64,000 nt of DNA from Catonia carolina (GCA_035578175.1 JAQMRL010000012.1:17649715-17713714), one strand, 5' to 3'. Shown: positions 32,394 to 44,429, numbered from the stretch's first letter. A program made the numbers and translations. The notes: a model not told the origin generated them from the letters alone.

Positions 32394-33468
32394 AATGTCT
32401 CTGAAAACGTTAAAAACATTTGCTGAATATTATTTTCTTCGTCTCTTTGTGTTAGGCGGGGAGCATATGTTACAAAATTTAAATCCTTTCCTGGGGCGCC
32501 CAGGGGTCGGAAAATGAAAAAATGTTTAAAATTAGAAAATTAAAGTTTACAGAAATCTGGGCGCATCGCACGGCTAAACGGTGACGTGATTCTCTCTGAC
32601 TGGTGCAAAAACCCTCAGGGAAAATGCGAAACCTTAAACTTTTTGCTTTTCGGTGTCGTTGTGAGGTGGGAAAATTATGAAAAATTTAAAAATTCAATTT
32701 TGACTGAATCTTATAAATGGAACGTTTTCGGGGTCTAAAATTACATACATATTTATTTTACTGTAATTCCCGCTGGTACCCATCACGCCACAAATTGGTA
32801 TAAATTAATTTTCTCAGTATCAGAATTTAGGGTGAAAATTTTATTGTGTATGCTGTTTAGCGCTGCTTTTAAGCAGAAATGTACGATTGGCTTGGCTAGT
32901 ACGCCATGCGATTTTTTCTGGGGGGCGTGGGAGGAGTGAATTTTTTGGCCATGTTAAGGAAGCTTTTGAGCGAAAATGTCACTGTGATCCTTTTTGTCGG
33001 GCTTAGGTGAAAACGTGAGGTTTCGTTGTCGGATTTTAAAAATATTTTTGCGTTTTCGGAAAAACCGGGGAATATAATGAATTTTGGGAGAATCGAAATT
33101 AATTTATAAAAATTATGATAAATCACGGTTATTATGTAGGTATATTTATATATATTTTAAAAATTTTCTTACATTAAGTAGTTTTTTGCGTAGAATTTGA
33201 AAAATTAGTCGCTGATATTGTACAAGATAACCTTGATTTTGTAAATGGATTTAAATTTTTCGATTGCCCCTTTCGATTCCAAGCACTTCGCTATCGACTT
33301 GGCTATACGTTTTTTTTAATTTCCGAGCTAAAAACACACAGTTGTACTAATTTTCAAAATTATACCTTGCACCTGGGATCATCCAGACCCGAAATAAGAG
33401 TCACGTACTCCCTTTCAAAAACCGATGGATTAAAAAAAGATAAAAGATTTTCAGACATTGTAATGGTT
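32394..33468. other. Interval between long direct repeats
   Basis: Moderately GC-richer patches (32460-32660, 32880-33060) with CTGGGGCGCCCAGGGG (32490-32507), a near-palindrome. There are no reverse-transcriptase, integrase or transposase motifs. Confidence 0.4.
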
Positions 33469-33767
33469 TGATATTTTTAATTTCAAAATGATTCAACCAA
33501 AAACTCAGGGCAACGCCCTGATGCTAGCAATAAGCCAACGCGTAGTGCTGACGCAATTTTTAATACTATAATAATTTTTTAAAACACTAAACAAACGTTT
33601 TTACAACAATTTTATTAACAATTTATAATAAATTTTATATAAAATTTGAAAATGATAAGTTGATTTAAAATTATATTGAAAAGAAAATCAAAGTTGAAAA
33701 TGTTATCTGATACGTAAATTCAGTACGTCGATCATTTCAATGTATTACGGTACAGTAAATATGTTGA
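33469..33767 (+). repeat. Long direct repeat, right member
   Basis: Partner of 31995-32393, same orientation, without the LINE insertion. The two are well diverged. Confidence 0.8.
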
Positions 33768-33954
33768 AATGAAAGAAAATATTTATTTCAGAGATTGGAA
33801 AATTATTTCGTTTAATTGAAATTGACATTTTGGCATTTTGTATCATTTACCTTCTTTTTTTTAAAAAAAGATAAATAACAAAAACGAATCAAAATTTATA
33901 TCTCAAAAGTATTTATAATTTTATTTCTTTGAAATACATTTTGTAAGAAATTTT

Positions 33955-34093
33955 GATTACCCATGTAGCGCACTGGTTAGCCGTGCTACAGTGCAAAACA
34001 AAAGAACCCAGGTTCGATTCCCAACCAGGGTTTGAAAAATAATTCCTTCAAAAGTAGCCGCTAATAACCTAACTGTTAATGCGATTAAATATA
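33955..34093 (+). repeat. tRNA-derived SINE family 3, copy 2
   Basis: tRNA-like head GTAGCGCACTGGTTAGCCG, B-box-like CAGGTTCGATTCCC, then AGTAGCCGCTAATAACC and TTAATGCGATTAAA as in the minus-strand copy at 28122-28285. Confidence 0.75.
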
Positions 34094-34101
34094 CACTAAA
34101 A

Positions 34102-35036
34102 TAGCTGGTGTGAAACAGTCACACGAATTTCTCTTGCCAATGTAAATAATGACTATTCAAAAGATAATGATAAAGAAGATAATGACACTCTTCACTATTC
34201 ACGAACGGGTGGAGAGAACTAGGAATACATATTTGTCATTGACTCTCCATCGTCATGGCAACCCGCTATGCGTTGGAAGAGAAGCGGCAGCCACCCTTCT
34301 AACTCTTCACTTGGACATTTATTACATAAATTAATGCCATCACAAGGGATATTTAAAACATTAGGAAGCGCTCTAAGCAGATACAATAAATTTATGTACT
34401 TTTTATACGATATTTTTTTATTTATTGTAAAACAAAAAATAAATATAACAGAAGTTATACTTATTTTGTAAGAGAAATAAATCTAAATACTATCCAGAAA
34501 ATAGGTGAAGAGGCTCTTCACCTAATTCATCTAAATAGCTGCCGCTGTTATAACTTAGAATAATAATACACGTTACGTCGTAAAACGTATAATACTAAGG
34601 CTGCAATCTTAACAAATTCAAATTTTTTACCGATTTTACTAAAGCAGAAAATTATAAGTTGACGCTAAACTAACCGTTGTAGAAATAAATGTTTGATAAT
34701 AAAAGCTACAGATTGTTTAATTTCCTACAATTTTTAAAAAATACACTTTTGCCCTAAAATACAAATTAAGGATTTTAATATAATAAAATCTTAATGAAAC
34801 AACTTTTATCTCGCACCACAGCCCTCCCAAGAATTTCAGCAGCTAATTCGCTTATCCTGTCTATTAGAGCATAAACATTTTTAATATTTTTAAGCTCAAG
34901 AGAGGTTAATTTTCATTTAGCGTCATTCACTCAAGGTTATCTTTTTCATTTTACATTGTTTACTCATGATTAAACATAAATAGTTTTCATTATTTACGTT
35001 GGCAAGATAAAGTCCTGTGAGTGTTTCACACCAGAT
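34102..35036. repeat. Family A composite bounded by inverted tails
   Basis: A minus-oriented tail at 34102-34155 and a plus-oriented tail at 34912-35036 (ACGTTGGCAAGATAAAGTCC, then GTGTTTCACACCAGAT). Between are a family D copy (34175-34545) and a minus-oriented piece of body (34565-34905). Confidence 0.75.
34175..34545 (+). repeat. Family D repeat copy 3
   Basis: ACTCTTCACTATTCACGAAC, GTCATGGCAACCCGCTATGC, AGCGCTCTAAGCAGATACAA and the right-end hairpin AGGTGAAGAGGCTCTTCACCT (34503-34523, a nearly perfect palindrome). It lies within family A sequence. Confidence 0.7.
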
Positions 35037-35045
35037 ATTTGGTAT

Positions 35046-35165
35046 ACAGATCTAAGTTCTTCAGTAAGCGTTTCCTTTTCACCAAGGTACTTGAAGCTAT
35101 CAACTCTTCCAATTTTTCTGCATTTTGACTTCAATTGACGTGGGGAATTTTTATGTTCGTTATAC
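35046..35165 (-). repeat. LINE family G fragment
   Basis: AGGTACTTGAAGCTATCAAC and CAATTTTTCTGCATT match the family G block at 57538-57590. It is short and non-coding as it stands. Confidence 0.65.
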
Positions 35166-35345
35166 ATTCTATTTATTCAAAGTAACGGACAATTTTTCAT
35201 TTATTTTGATTTGGAAAAATATTTCTATATTTAAAAAAATTGAAAACTTTAAATTGTTAAGACACCGGCTTGGTTAAACGACTTAGAATGATAATGAAAT
35301 GAAAGTTATGTATGGAAAAACACTGCGGACTGTAAAAAATTATAG

Positions 35346-36029
35346 TTTTACTTTCTCTTGCCCTGTATAAAATGTAGAGAAGAAAAGTGTTATTTTCACA
35401 TCGATTTTTCGAAATAGAATTTTCACCAGATATACGCGTTTTCAAGTCTCCTGAACCCAAAAAACATGTTTTTTATTGGTCTGTGTGTGAAAAAAATATC
35501 TCAAGAACGGAATAGCGTACGAAGTTGAAACTGCGCTCTCGTAGAAAAAAATTGTTTTAATAAGATTGCGGTATTAATTTGCATTCTAAAGCAAGAGGAT
35601 ATAATTAAGTGGTAGAACATTTAACAACATGCACCGTTTATTTCAAACATTTTTTTGTACAACGTTTAGTTTAGCGACAATTAGTGATTTTCGGTATTTT
35701 TTCATCAAAATTGGGATTTTCTCATAATAAAAACACAGTGGAAAAACACATTTTACAACTAACCTGTTTATTATTAAAGTTATAGGAAATACAAATATCT
35801 ACACTTTTATTCTAAGAATTTTGTTCTACAGAGTTAAATTAAGCATCAATTGGTAATGTTTCGTATTTTGAAGCCAAACAGAGGTTGATTTTCATTTTGC
35901 ATTATTCAGTCATGATTAAAACTAGATTTTATTTTTCATTTTACTTTGTTTCCTAATGATAAAACATAGGTTACATGTTTTATTATTTACACTGGCAATA
36001 AAAAGTCGTGTGAGCGTTTTACACCAGAA
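35346..36029 (+). repeat. Family A copy 7, internally deleted
   Basis: A head with ACTTTCTCTTGCCCTGTATA jumps from GAAGTTGAAACT to GCGCTCTCGTAG at about 35533, deleting some 250 bp of the consensus. Both modules and the tail follow. Confidence 0.85.
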
Positions 36030-36847
36030 TATTTTATGTTCATTATACACCCTTGGTTCGTTACACACCCGTTTTATTCAAATAAAGGGAAATTTGTTCA
36101 TATATTTTGATTTGGAAGAAGCTTTCTATTTTTTTTAAATTGAAAATTGTATATTGTTAATATCGTTTGGGTTAAATGATTTAGAATTGTAACCAAATGA
36201 CAGTTACGAGTGGAAAAACACTGGACTGTAAAAAAATATATTTTATAAAAATAATTATCATTCTGAAAGATAAAATCTTGTTAGTGTTTTTACCACAAAA
36301 TATTAAAATGTGCCTTGTAAATTTATTTTTATAAAAATTTTAACGGCTTATTTTTAAGTCTTTGTGCTGAAATAATACGTTTGTCAGTTTCTCTTTACTT
36401 TCAACAGCAGTCGACGGAGTAAAGTAATTAATTTTTTTAAATAAACATTTTATAACAATTTAAATGAATTTCTACATAAAATTTTACTCATATTCAAATT
36501 TATAAATATTTAAATACATTTTAAATTTTAAATTCAAAATTTGAAACAAATTCAATGGCGCGTTTCTGTAATTAAAATAAATTGAAATAATACAATATTA
36601 CGTTTCAACAATTGAAAATTAATTCCAAGAACTTGAAGTAATACGTTTGAATTTTCCTTTGTAATTTCCCTCGTTAAGTATTTTCCAAAAGTTAATAAAG
36701 TTTAATTATTTATTTTATTTGTCCGAAAAGTTGAAATATCTGTTTTCACTTTCTATAAATTAAATACAAATTTAATTTTTAAATGAAATACAATCACAGT
36801 TCTATTAAACAAACTCTGATACAGCGCTAGGTTATTTACAGTTTCTA
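36030..36847. other. AT-rich interval, no gene seen
   Basis: Strongly AT-rich with many AAATTTAAA-like runs. No recognisable gene. Confidence 0.5.
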
Positions 36848-37763
36848 CTTTATATTTTTCTACATGAATCGAATTTTTACCGGAAATACACGTTTTCAGG
36901 CCTCCTACACCAAAAACTAAACATAGTTTTAGAGATTTATCTCTGTATGTGTGTAAACAAAATATCTGAAGAACGAAATATCATACTAAGTCGAAACTAG
37001 GAAATAAGTTAAGTACCACTAGAGGTACAATATAGAATTTCAGCAGACATGTAGCTTACCGTATCTTGTAGAACGCAAAGAAATGTAGTAATGAGGCCCC
37101 CTGACTCCAAAAATCAAATTTTTATAGACTGGTTTTTGTGATTTTGTGTTTATGTGTGTCTGCGCGCGCTCGTGTATATCTGTAATGTATGTATGTATGT
37201 CTGTGTGTATGTGTGGTTGTGTGTCTATGCGCGTGCGTCCCCTAGCGTCTTGTGAGCAAAATATTGCACCAACGGAATAGCGTAGGAAGTTGAAACTTGG
37301 GACAGTTCGAAATTTCTATTCTGCTCTTGAGGTATTATGTTTATACACACACAAATCGGTATAACCATGTTTTTTGGGTTCAGGTTTCGTGTAGAGCATC
37401 AAAAATGTGGTACACGAGGCGAATTTTTAAAAAATCGTATGAGCCGTTTTTGAGAAAACCGCAAAAATGTGAAAAATTGCACGAATAAACTACTACTTCC
37501 GGTTGACTGATTTTGATGAAAATGTTCGTGTCAAATGTCCTCTAGTGGTATCTAACTTAAATTTCAAGTTACACTTTTGTACAATATTTTTATTTTTCAG
37601 ATATTTTGTTCACACACAGTCTGTAAAAACATGTTGTTTATGTTCAGGGGGCTTGAAAACGTGTACTCCTGGTGAAAACTCGATTTCGAAAAATTCGCAT
37701 TAAAATGTTTATTTTCCTTTCTTATTAGTATATTCATGTAGGTCAAGAGACAGAAAAAAGTAA
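36848..37763. repeat. Family A inverted head pair
   Basis: A + oriented head (36848-37300, without its first bases) includes degenerate GT/GCGC runs at 37140-37235. A minus oriented head follows (about 37395-37763) with CACGAATAAACTACTACTTC and GGTGAAAACTCGATTTCG. It resembles the arrangement at 19414-20595. Confidence 0.75.
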
Positions 37764-38262
37764 ATAAAATGTTTGATAAGTAAATAATAATACTGCCATA
37801 ACAAAAGTTTTTAAGTAAAACTAAAAAAGTTTTGAAAAGTTGAAAGTTTAATGTACTTGAAAACTAAGTTGGTTTCGTATTTTTAACTGAATAACTCTAT
37901 AAGTTAACTTGTTGCTTTAATTCAGTTAGGAATGTCGAATTTTCGTTCGGTAGGTTTTAAACAATAATAAATACTTATTTAGTAATAATAATACTTTCTT
38001 TACTGCAGATGTTACTTACTCGCGTGTATTTTAGCCTAGTGTAGATGGAGAACATGAAATTAGAGTACGGAAAATTATTCGATTTCCCGTTTTCAACTGA
38101 TCTGTAATTTCTCAGCACCTCGAGACATACTCACTAGTTAGTTATAGATTTCTCTCCTTCACCCATCCTGTCGTCGTCGTCCTCCTCCTTCTCTTAGCCT
38201 CCTTTTCTTCTCCTTGTCCATCTCCTCCTGTTTCAAATTCTTTTCAATTTACTTTACTTGCC
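37764..38262. other. Unassigned interval with a pyrimidine-rich tract
   Basis: 38150-38240 is a C/T-rich low-complexity tract (CGTCGTCGTCCTCCTCCTTC). No gene is seen. Confidence 0.5.
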
Positions 38263-38641
38263 TTGTTGTTTAGATCAACAGTCAAAAGGCTGGTTTAAAC
38301 CTCACAAAGTAAAAGGAGACGTGAGGTGGTTTACCTTTGCCTTCCTCACTGAGTGAAAAAGTATGCTTATCAGTATACCAGGCCCCCGAAAAGCATCTAC
38401 TTTCCACCATGCAAATGACACCTTCACTTTATTCACCACAGGGTCTGGCTGCAAATTGAAATTTATAACTCTCAGAGGCGATAACCCTGACTAGTGTCTT
38501 TTACATTTCTACCTCTTCTGTTCTTAAACGCTTCAATCTTCAATTGGTTGACCATGTGATTAGAAACAAAACTATTTTTTTTAGCCCTGGAACTAGCAGA
38601 TTGAGGCAAATAATTTAACACTCCACCTGCCTTTTATGGTC
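38263..38641 (-). repeat. Family B copy 6, near full length
   Basis: Constant 3' end at the left (TTGTTGTTTAGATCAACAG) and 5' end CACCTGCCTTTTATGG at the right. It lies almost flush against family A copy 8 beginning at 38648. Confidence 0.85.
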
Positions 38642-38647
38642 TCTGTT

Positions 38648-38774
38648 ATCTTTTCTTGTCTTATATAAATTATAAGGAAGAAAAGAATTGTTTTCATGTC
38701 GATTGTTCCATACCGAGTTTTCACCGGATGTACACGTTTTCAAGCACCCTGATTCAAAAACCATTTTTTAGCGA

Positions 38775-38814
<40 letters not shown>

Positions 38815-39534
38815 CGCACGTGTAAGAGCAAAATATCTCAAGAATAAATAAGCGTACGAAGTTTCAACTTCAAAATTTAGGTAACCCCCACAGAAACATT
38901 TTCATTAAAGTCGATCGACCGAAAATAATAGTTAATTTATTTGCGCTTTTATCAAATACGGCTCCTACGATTTTTTAAAATCATTTACTAAAATTTTATG
39001 CTCTACAAGATAGCGTAAGCGCCATGTCTGCTGAAATTCTTGGAGGGCCCTTTCCTCTCGTGGTAAAAAACGGTTCTTTTTAGATTGCGGCCTTAAAATG
39101 CATTTTAGAGCAAAAATTATATAATCAACGTTGTAGGACAATAAAATATCTACAGCTTTTATTTTCACATTTTTCCTACAACGGTTTGTTTTATTGTGTT
39201 TTTAAGTAATTTTTCATCTTAATCTGTAGAATATAGGTTTTTTTAATATTGCGGCCTTAGTCATTTTTCGACAAAAGTGATATAATCAAAGTTTTAGGAA
39301 CTTAAAAGACCTATAACTTTTATTTCAAGTATTTTCTTCTACAGATTCCTAAAATTTTTATTTCAAGTATTTTCTTCTACAGATCTTAGCGTCAATTAGT
39401 TTTTTCCTGTAGTTTTGTGTCGAACAGAGGTTGTTTTTCACTTAGCCTCATTCACTCATGATTAAACATAGGTTCTATTTTTTTTAAATTATGTTGGCAA
39501 GTGAAAGTCGTGCGAGTGTTTCTCACCAATTATC
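38648..39534 (+). repeat. Family A copy 8, nearly complete
   Basis: Head stem CTTATATAAATTATAAGG, GT run with GCGC (38779-38818), GCGCCATGTCTGCTGAAATT, both AGCGTCAATTAG-type modules and the tail GGCAAGTGAAAGTCGTGCGA. A 32-bp segment containing TTTCAAGTATTTTCTTCTAC is duplicated near 39325-39380. Confidence 0.88.
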
Positions 39535-40207
39535 TTAAAATCCTACAATAGTCCCTTGACCAGTTATTTGACCCTTGACCATTGTCCAGTAATTTAAAAT
39601 GCTTTTGTAGTACCATAATATATTAATAATGTAAAGCTCAACATCATTTCCAATTCGTGAAATGGTGACCTCTATATGTACCCGTACATCTAACAAATTA
39701 CTACTGCGCTTAAATTTGAATAACTTTTTAATCACATCGGTCCATCATTTGATATGCATAAACTTTTGTACTGTATAATTCATTGATATTATTCAGACTA
39801 GTGATCGTTCATATAGTTCTGTAATTGTTTCACTTAACATTTAACAAAGTGCACACTTTAATTTTCGTCTTATTCTCTTTCATTTCACAACATCTGTAAA
39901 ATATGTAAATCGTTTTCAGTGTCATCTTTATACAGTGAAACCTTTCTAAAGCCACTGTGTTGGTGATCTGAAAATTTGAACTTTTAAAGAAAAATCATGA
40001 TAGAAATATTTATAGTTTTTTGTTTAAATTTAAAATAATTTTATTTAGCCTATGTAGTACGTAAAACCTCGAATTTAATGTGCAATATTTGTTTCTCGTC
40101 AGAATTGATAACAGAAATTTCAGTATGATATAAAATCGATTATGAGCTGTAACTTCATCATTCCCTCTTGCTATATGGAAAGCCTAATGACTGCTGTACA
40201 CCGTTAT
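39535..40207. other. AT-rich interval, possible pogo-like end
   Basis: CAGTGAAACCTTTCTAAAG at 39934 resembles a pogo-type terminus, but no opposite end was found. Otherwise nothing is recognisable. Confidence 0.35.
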
Positions 40208-40976
40208 TGAAAAATCGATGTAAAAATATAAATCCTTCCTTTATTTCACACAGGGCAAGGAAAAGTAAAAAATAAAAAAAGTTAACAAGATTCTAAGATG
40301 TATGGTGTAAAACACTCGCACGATTTTCTCTTGCCAGTGTAAATAATAAAACTTATAACCTAGCATGTTTAATCTTAGTGAACAATGTAAAATGAAAAAC
40401 AACCTTATTTTAATTACAAGTGAACTAAATGAAAATCAACCCATGCTCAACTTAAAAATACGGAAAATGACTAATCAGGCTAAACTAGATTCTGTAGAAG
40501 AAAATTATTGAAATTAAATTTACAGATTGGTTTTATTTTCTATAACTTTAGTTATATACCTTTTGTTGTAAAATGCATACTAACACTGCAATTTTAAAAA
40601 TCCTAATTTTTTATCGATTTTTATGAAAAAAAAACCGAAAATCACTAACTGACACTAAACTAAGAGTTGTACAAAGATGTTAAAAATAAAAGGTGTGGGT
40701 TTTTTAATTTTCTACAGCATTGATTATGTACACTTTTACCTTTGAATACATATTAAGGCCGTAATCTAAGAGAGCACAGCCGCCCCAAGAATTGCACCAG
40801 ACGTTTACTCTATCTTATAGAACATAAAAATGTAGCAAATGAGGCGATTTAAAAAAAGTCGTGTTAGCCTTTTTCGAGAAAATAGTAAAAAAGTGAAAAA
40901 TCACACTTATAAACCACTACTTCCGTTTGACCCAATTTAATTAAAATGCTTGTGCAGGTCCCTTAGTAGGCCTAAT

Positions 40977-40997
40977 ATAATAATAATAATAATAATA

Positions 40998-41054
<57 letters not shown>

Positions 41055-41062
41055 TATTTATT
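40977..41062. repeat. AAT/ATT trinucleotide microsatellite
   Basis: AAT units switch to ATT units near 41001, so the tract is itself an inverted repeat. It ends in TATTTATTTATTCCCATA. Confidence 0.95.
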
Positions 41063-41468
41063 CCCATATATATTACACATTATAAAATAAATAAATTACC
41101 ATAATACAAAATTTCTTACATTGTACTTCTACATTATTACGCTAGAGGTGGTGGAAATTATCCCATCCAACTATGGACAAAACCATGTTCTAGGATGAGT
41201 TGGAAACTTTTAAATAAAGATTAAAAAATACGATCTTTAGCGAGATCAATTAAAATATCAATACTGTATTAAATACTATACTAAGAACGAAATATTTAAG
41301 CGGGTCGAGTTCTTGCTCGTGTATCCCTTCCATAACCTCCTACATACTCATAGTACTCTCCTTACGCTCATTGCAGCTCATACAAGTCTTTGTAATCACT
41401 ACATCAACCAATTCTATTATACTATTAATAACATACTATTAATTATTAATACAATATTTAATACTAAG
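41063..41468. other. Unassigned inserted segment
   Basis: Part of the DNA interrupting family A copy 10. It holds GCTAGAGGTGGTGGAAATTA and CATCCAACTATGGAC, which I do not recognise. It could be the 3' part of a retroelement ending at the microsatellite. Confidence 0.35.
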
Positions 41469-42293
41469 TAGTTGTAGTGGTAACTAAGTCCGTTTTTTCT
41501 TAGTTGAATCCTGTTGTAAAAAAACTGCGTATGAGTTAGTGTCTGTAAATACACAACACACAACACACTAACGGCGTGGCCTAGGGCGAACTCTCTACAA
41601 GCTAACCGGTAATCTACAAAAACACCCATTCCTTGCATTTTGTTATTCAATCGTTAGTGGTATAATGTAACAGGCTTAATAATAAAATTATAATATTGTA
41701 TACTCATTTTTATACACGAATTATTCTCATTTCACTAGAAATTATCAGTTATTTATAGAATGGTGTAATGTAATAACAAACTAAATCTTGTAGTATATGA
41801 GTCAGTCACATTTTGTAATACGTGGTGTGATGTCTTCGTGATTTAGTGTGCGATTTGATGTAAAATTTTATTTATTCGCATGAACTTTCGTGTTTTTTCT
41901 TAGTTTTTGGGTGTTAGTGCGTGGTTGTGCGATAACACATGTATTGACAATGGCGGACGAACCTTCTTCTTCTGGCAGTATTATTAAACATAAACAGGGA
42001 AAACTTTACGAAGCGGTAAAAAAGACAATCGTAATTAATATTTTTCAATAAGTTTGCTAGTAAATATCCTAACCTAGAAATTAAAAGAGATAGAATCACT
42101 TACTGCTGAATTTACCGGTGTATCGTGTTCAAGTGTTCACAGAGTACGTTTATCGTGCAAAAGTATGCAACGACATGAAAGGTACGAGCGGGCGTAGTGT
42201 AAGCAAAATTTTTTGAACACGCTTTTCTCTTCGTTCCACTCGCCCGATGACTTGTTTACGCTAGAACTCAACTAAGAAAAACAACCAACTATA
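41469..42293 (+). mobile_element. Non-autonomous DNA transposon with a transposase start
   Basis: TAGTTGTAGTGG and TTTTTTCTTAGTTGAATCCT at the left correspond to TATAGTTGG and TTTTTCTTAGTTGAGTTCT on the minus strand at the right. The inverted terminal repeat is about 40 bp and imperfect. It encloses only the N-terminal part of a transposase. Confidence 0.65.
41950..42190 (+). pseudogene. N-terminal fragment of an IS630/Tc1-superfamily transposase
   Basis: ATG at 41950 reads MADEPSSSGSIIKHKQGKLY, then EAVKKTIVINIFQ and a TAA. Shifted frames continue SKYPNLEIKRDRI and LTAEFTGVSCSSVHRV. An acidic/serine start, an AVRKTIxxxIxxxF helix and an LTAxxTGVSxxSVxR helix-turn-helix fit a widespread insect IS630-type transposase. 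The catalytic domain is deleted. Confidence 0.6.
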
Positions 42294-42482
42294 ACATGTT
42301 CCAAGTTTCAACTTCGTACGCTATTCCATGCAAATATACAAATATTTGTTCATACACCGACCAATCGTGGCCTTGGTTCAGGGGGCCTGAAAACGTGTAT
42401 ATCCGGTAAAACCTCGATTTCTAAAAATCGACATTAACAATACTTTCCTTCCCTATTTATTTATAAAGGGCAAGCGAAACAA

Positions 42483-43261
42483 ATACGAGTATAAATAACA
42501 TTATTATTGAAATATAATAACGGAATCAGTTTTTCATAGTTACAACACTTAGTCTCTTTTGATTTTGAATTACAAAAGAATAAAATTTAATAATTCAATT
42601 TTTCTACATGTTTTTATCTTAAAATTACTATAATTTTCTTTTTGCGTTACAAAGAAAAGAAACTAATAATTTCGTCGAATTATTTTCCTTGAAATGCCGT
42701 GACTTACAAACTTTTCTTATCTTTTATAATCATCTCCCTCGCATAGGAACATTTTGACTCTTAGTGATACGTCATTCAGTTAACAAGTTGGCCTCGTTAT
42801 ATCTGTTAACACGATCAAATCTATCAAGAAAGGTAGCTTTCTTACGTCGTATATTACAACAGTATCAGATGTTGTTCTAGTTATTTGCTGACTTCTTGAC
42901 TTGTATTTAATTGGATCTTATAAAGCTTGTATTGCATTTATTGAATTGTATTTTGTATTTATTTCTAAAGAAAATGTTATGTCATCAATACGTGTCGTTT
43001 TTTGTTATTTAATTTTTTTTTGTAATAAATTCACAATAAGAAACAGCATAAAAGGTCACTTTAAAAATCTCCTTTGAGAAGACCGAAATAATAAAATCAG
43101 GAAAATTAACATCCAAAACCATTAAAATTAAATACGAAATATTTTGTATTTAGTATTACGGTAATTTAAAAATCTCGGTAAATTAATTTGGGAGATACAA
43201 TTGATCAAAGAAACTACATTATTACGTGAAGATTTTTTTATCCCTATTCTATGTAAGTTGC
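42483..43261. other. AT-rich interval, no gene seen
   Basis: No recognisable gene or repeat. Confidence 0.5.
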
Positions 43262-43455
43262 AATATATTCAATATTTAAGAACAATAAGCAACCCCATGA
43301 CCCAGTGAGACGAGGATGATGTATATGATGTGTTAATAAGGTGGAGTCTTGTACAGACCCAGGCCGACCATTCCTGAGAGAGTATGGTTAATTGAACACC
43401 AACCATCAGAGTACACCGGTAACCACTATCTAGTACTCAAATTCGCATAAAACTA
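43262..43455 (-). repeat. SINE family 2 body, copy 3
   Basis: The minus strand carries GGTTACCGGTGTACTCTGAT, GTTCAATTAACCATACTCTC, GGTCGGCCTGGGTCTGTAC and the GGGTCATGGGGTTGCTTATT end, matching 21075-21240. Confidence 0.82.
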
Positions 43456-43601
43456 ACAACCTATATTGTTGGAAGCTGACTTGTTTGCTAGTGCGGGATG
43501 AATGGTAAGAACACTGGCGACAGTGAGAAGTGATGTTGTCATAGCAACGGTTGCTTTAAATCCACATGGCGATGTGTGTACTGTACATTCTGAAAATATT
43601 T

Positions 43602-43650
43602 ACTCTTCATAATATGAAGAGTACAACTGATACATATTATGTGTCAGTTG
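43602..43650. other. Two adjacent palindromes
   Basis: ACTCTTCATAATATGAAGAGT (43602-43622) is a palindrome apart from its centre. It is followed by AACTGATACATATTATGTG...CAGTT (43625-43650), palindromic with one mismatch. They lie in a slightly GC-richer, repeat-free patch (43480-43760). The role is unknown. Confidence 0.6.
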
Positions 43651-43797
43651 TTACTGTGAGACCGTTCACTGTAGTGGTGTTAATTACGCTCGCGGCTCGT
43701 GAAGTTATGAATCTAGTTATTGTATGTAATCTAATATTGTTATACCCAGCCTATTTATAAACAAATTGATATAAAATATAACAATTGGTAGTTATTG

Positions 43798-44256
43798 CTG
43801 TTGTTTAGGTCATCAGCCAAAAGGCTGGTTTGAACCTGTAGAGGTTTTACTAAGTAAAACGAGGAGTGAGGTGGTTTACCTTTACCATACCTTCCTCACT
43901 GAGTGGAAAAGTACGCTTATCATCATGCCGGGCCCTAAAGCACATATGTTCCAATCTGGAAAAATACCTTTCTTAAAATATAATAATTAATTTTTAATTA
44001 ATTAATTAATAATAATTAATTTTTCTTAAAATACCTTTCTTCATTCACCATAGGGTCTGGCTGTATAGTGAAATTCATTACTTTCAGAGTAGGTAACTCT
44101 GACTAGTGTCTTTAACACCTCTACCTCTTCTATTCTTAAATGATTCAGTCATTTTATTGGCTGACCATGTGATAAGAAACAGAACTATTTATTTTAGCCC
44201 TGCAACGAACAGATTGAGTGTAAATAATTTGACACTCCGCCTGTCTGTTATGGGCA
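43798..44256 (-). repeat. Family B copy 7 with a 53-bp internal insertion
   Basis: Full-length family B (GCCCATAACAGACAGGCGGA at its 5' end on the minus strand). It is interrupted at 43975-44027 by an AT-only segment flanked by the 14-bp direct repeat AAAATACCTTTCTT. Confidence 0.88.
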
Positions 44257-44429
44257 GAAATCGGTAGTAAAATATTAAAAACTGATACATTTTTTTTACT
44301 TTATTAGTGTATTATAATAAACTTTTAGTATATTAATAAAATATTTTAGAATATTATTAGTTTAAAATCGAATAGAATATTTTGGTACTACAGTAGTTAT
44401 TCGAAATGGTTTGTGACTAATATTTTTCG

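Larger units (their letters stand above)
40208..42482 (-). repeat. Family A copies 9 (head tip) and 10 (split by a 1.3-kb insertion)
   Basis: 40208-40270 is the head end of one copy. A new copy starts with its tail at 40299 and runs to 40972 (TTGTGCAGGTCCCTTAGTAG). It resumes at 42294 (CCAAGTTTCAACTTCGTACG) and ends at its head near 42482. The interruption holds a microsatellite, an unassigned 400-bp segment and a DNA transposon. Confidence 0.8.

Noticed and set aside
31995..33767. Complete LTR retrotransposon
   Set aside because: No gag, protease, reverse transcriptase or integrase motifs between the repeats, and no TG...CA ends.
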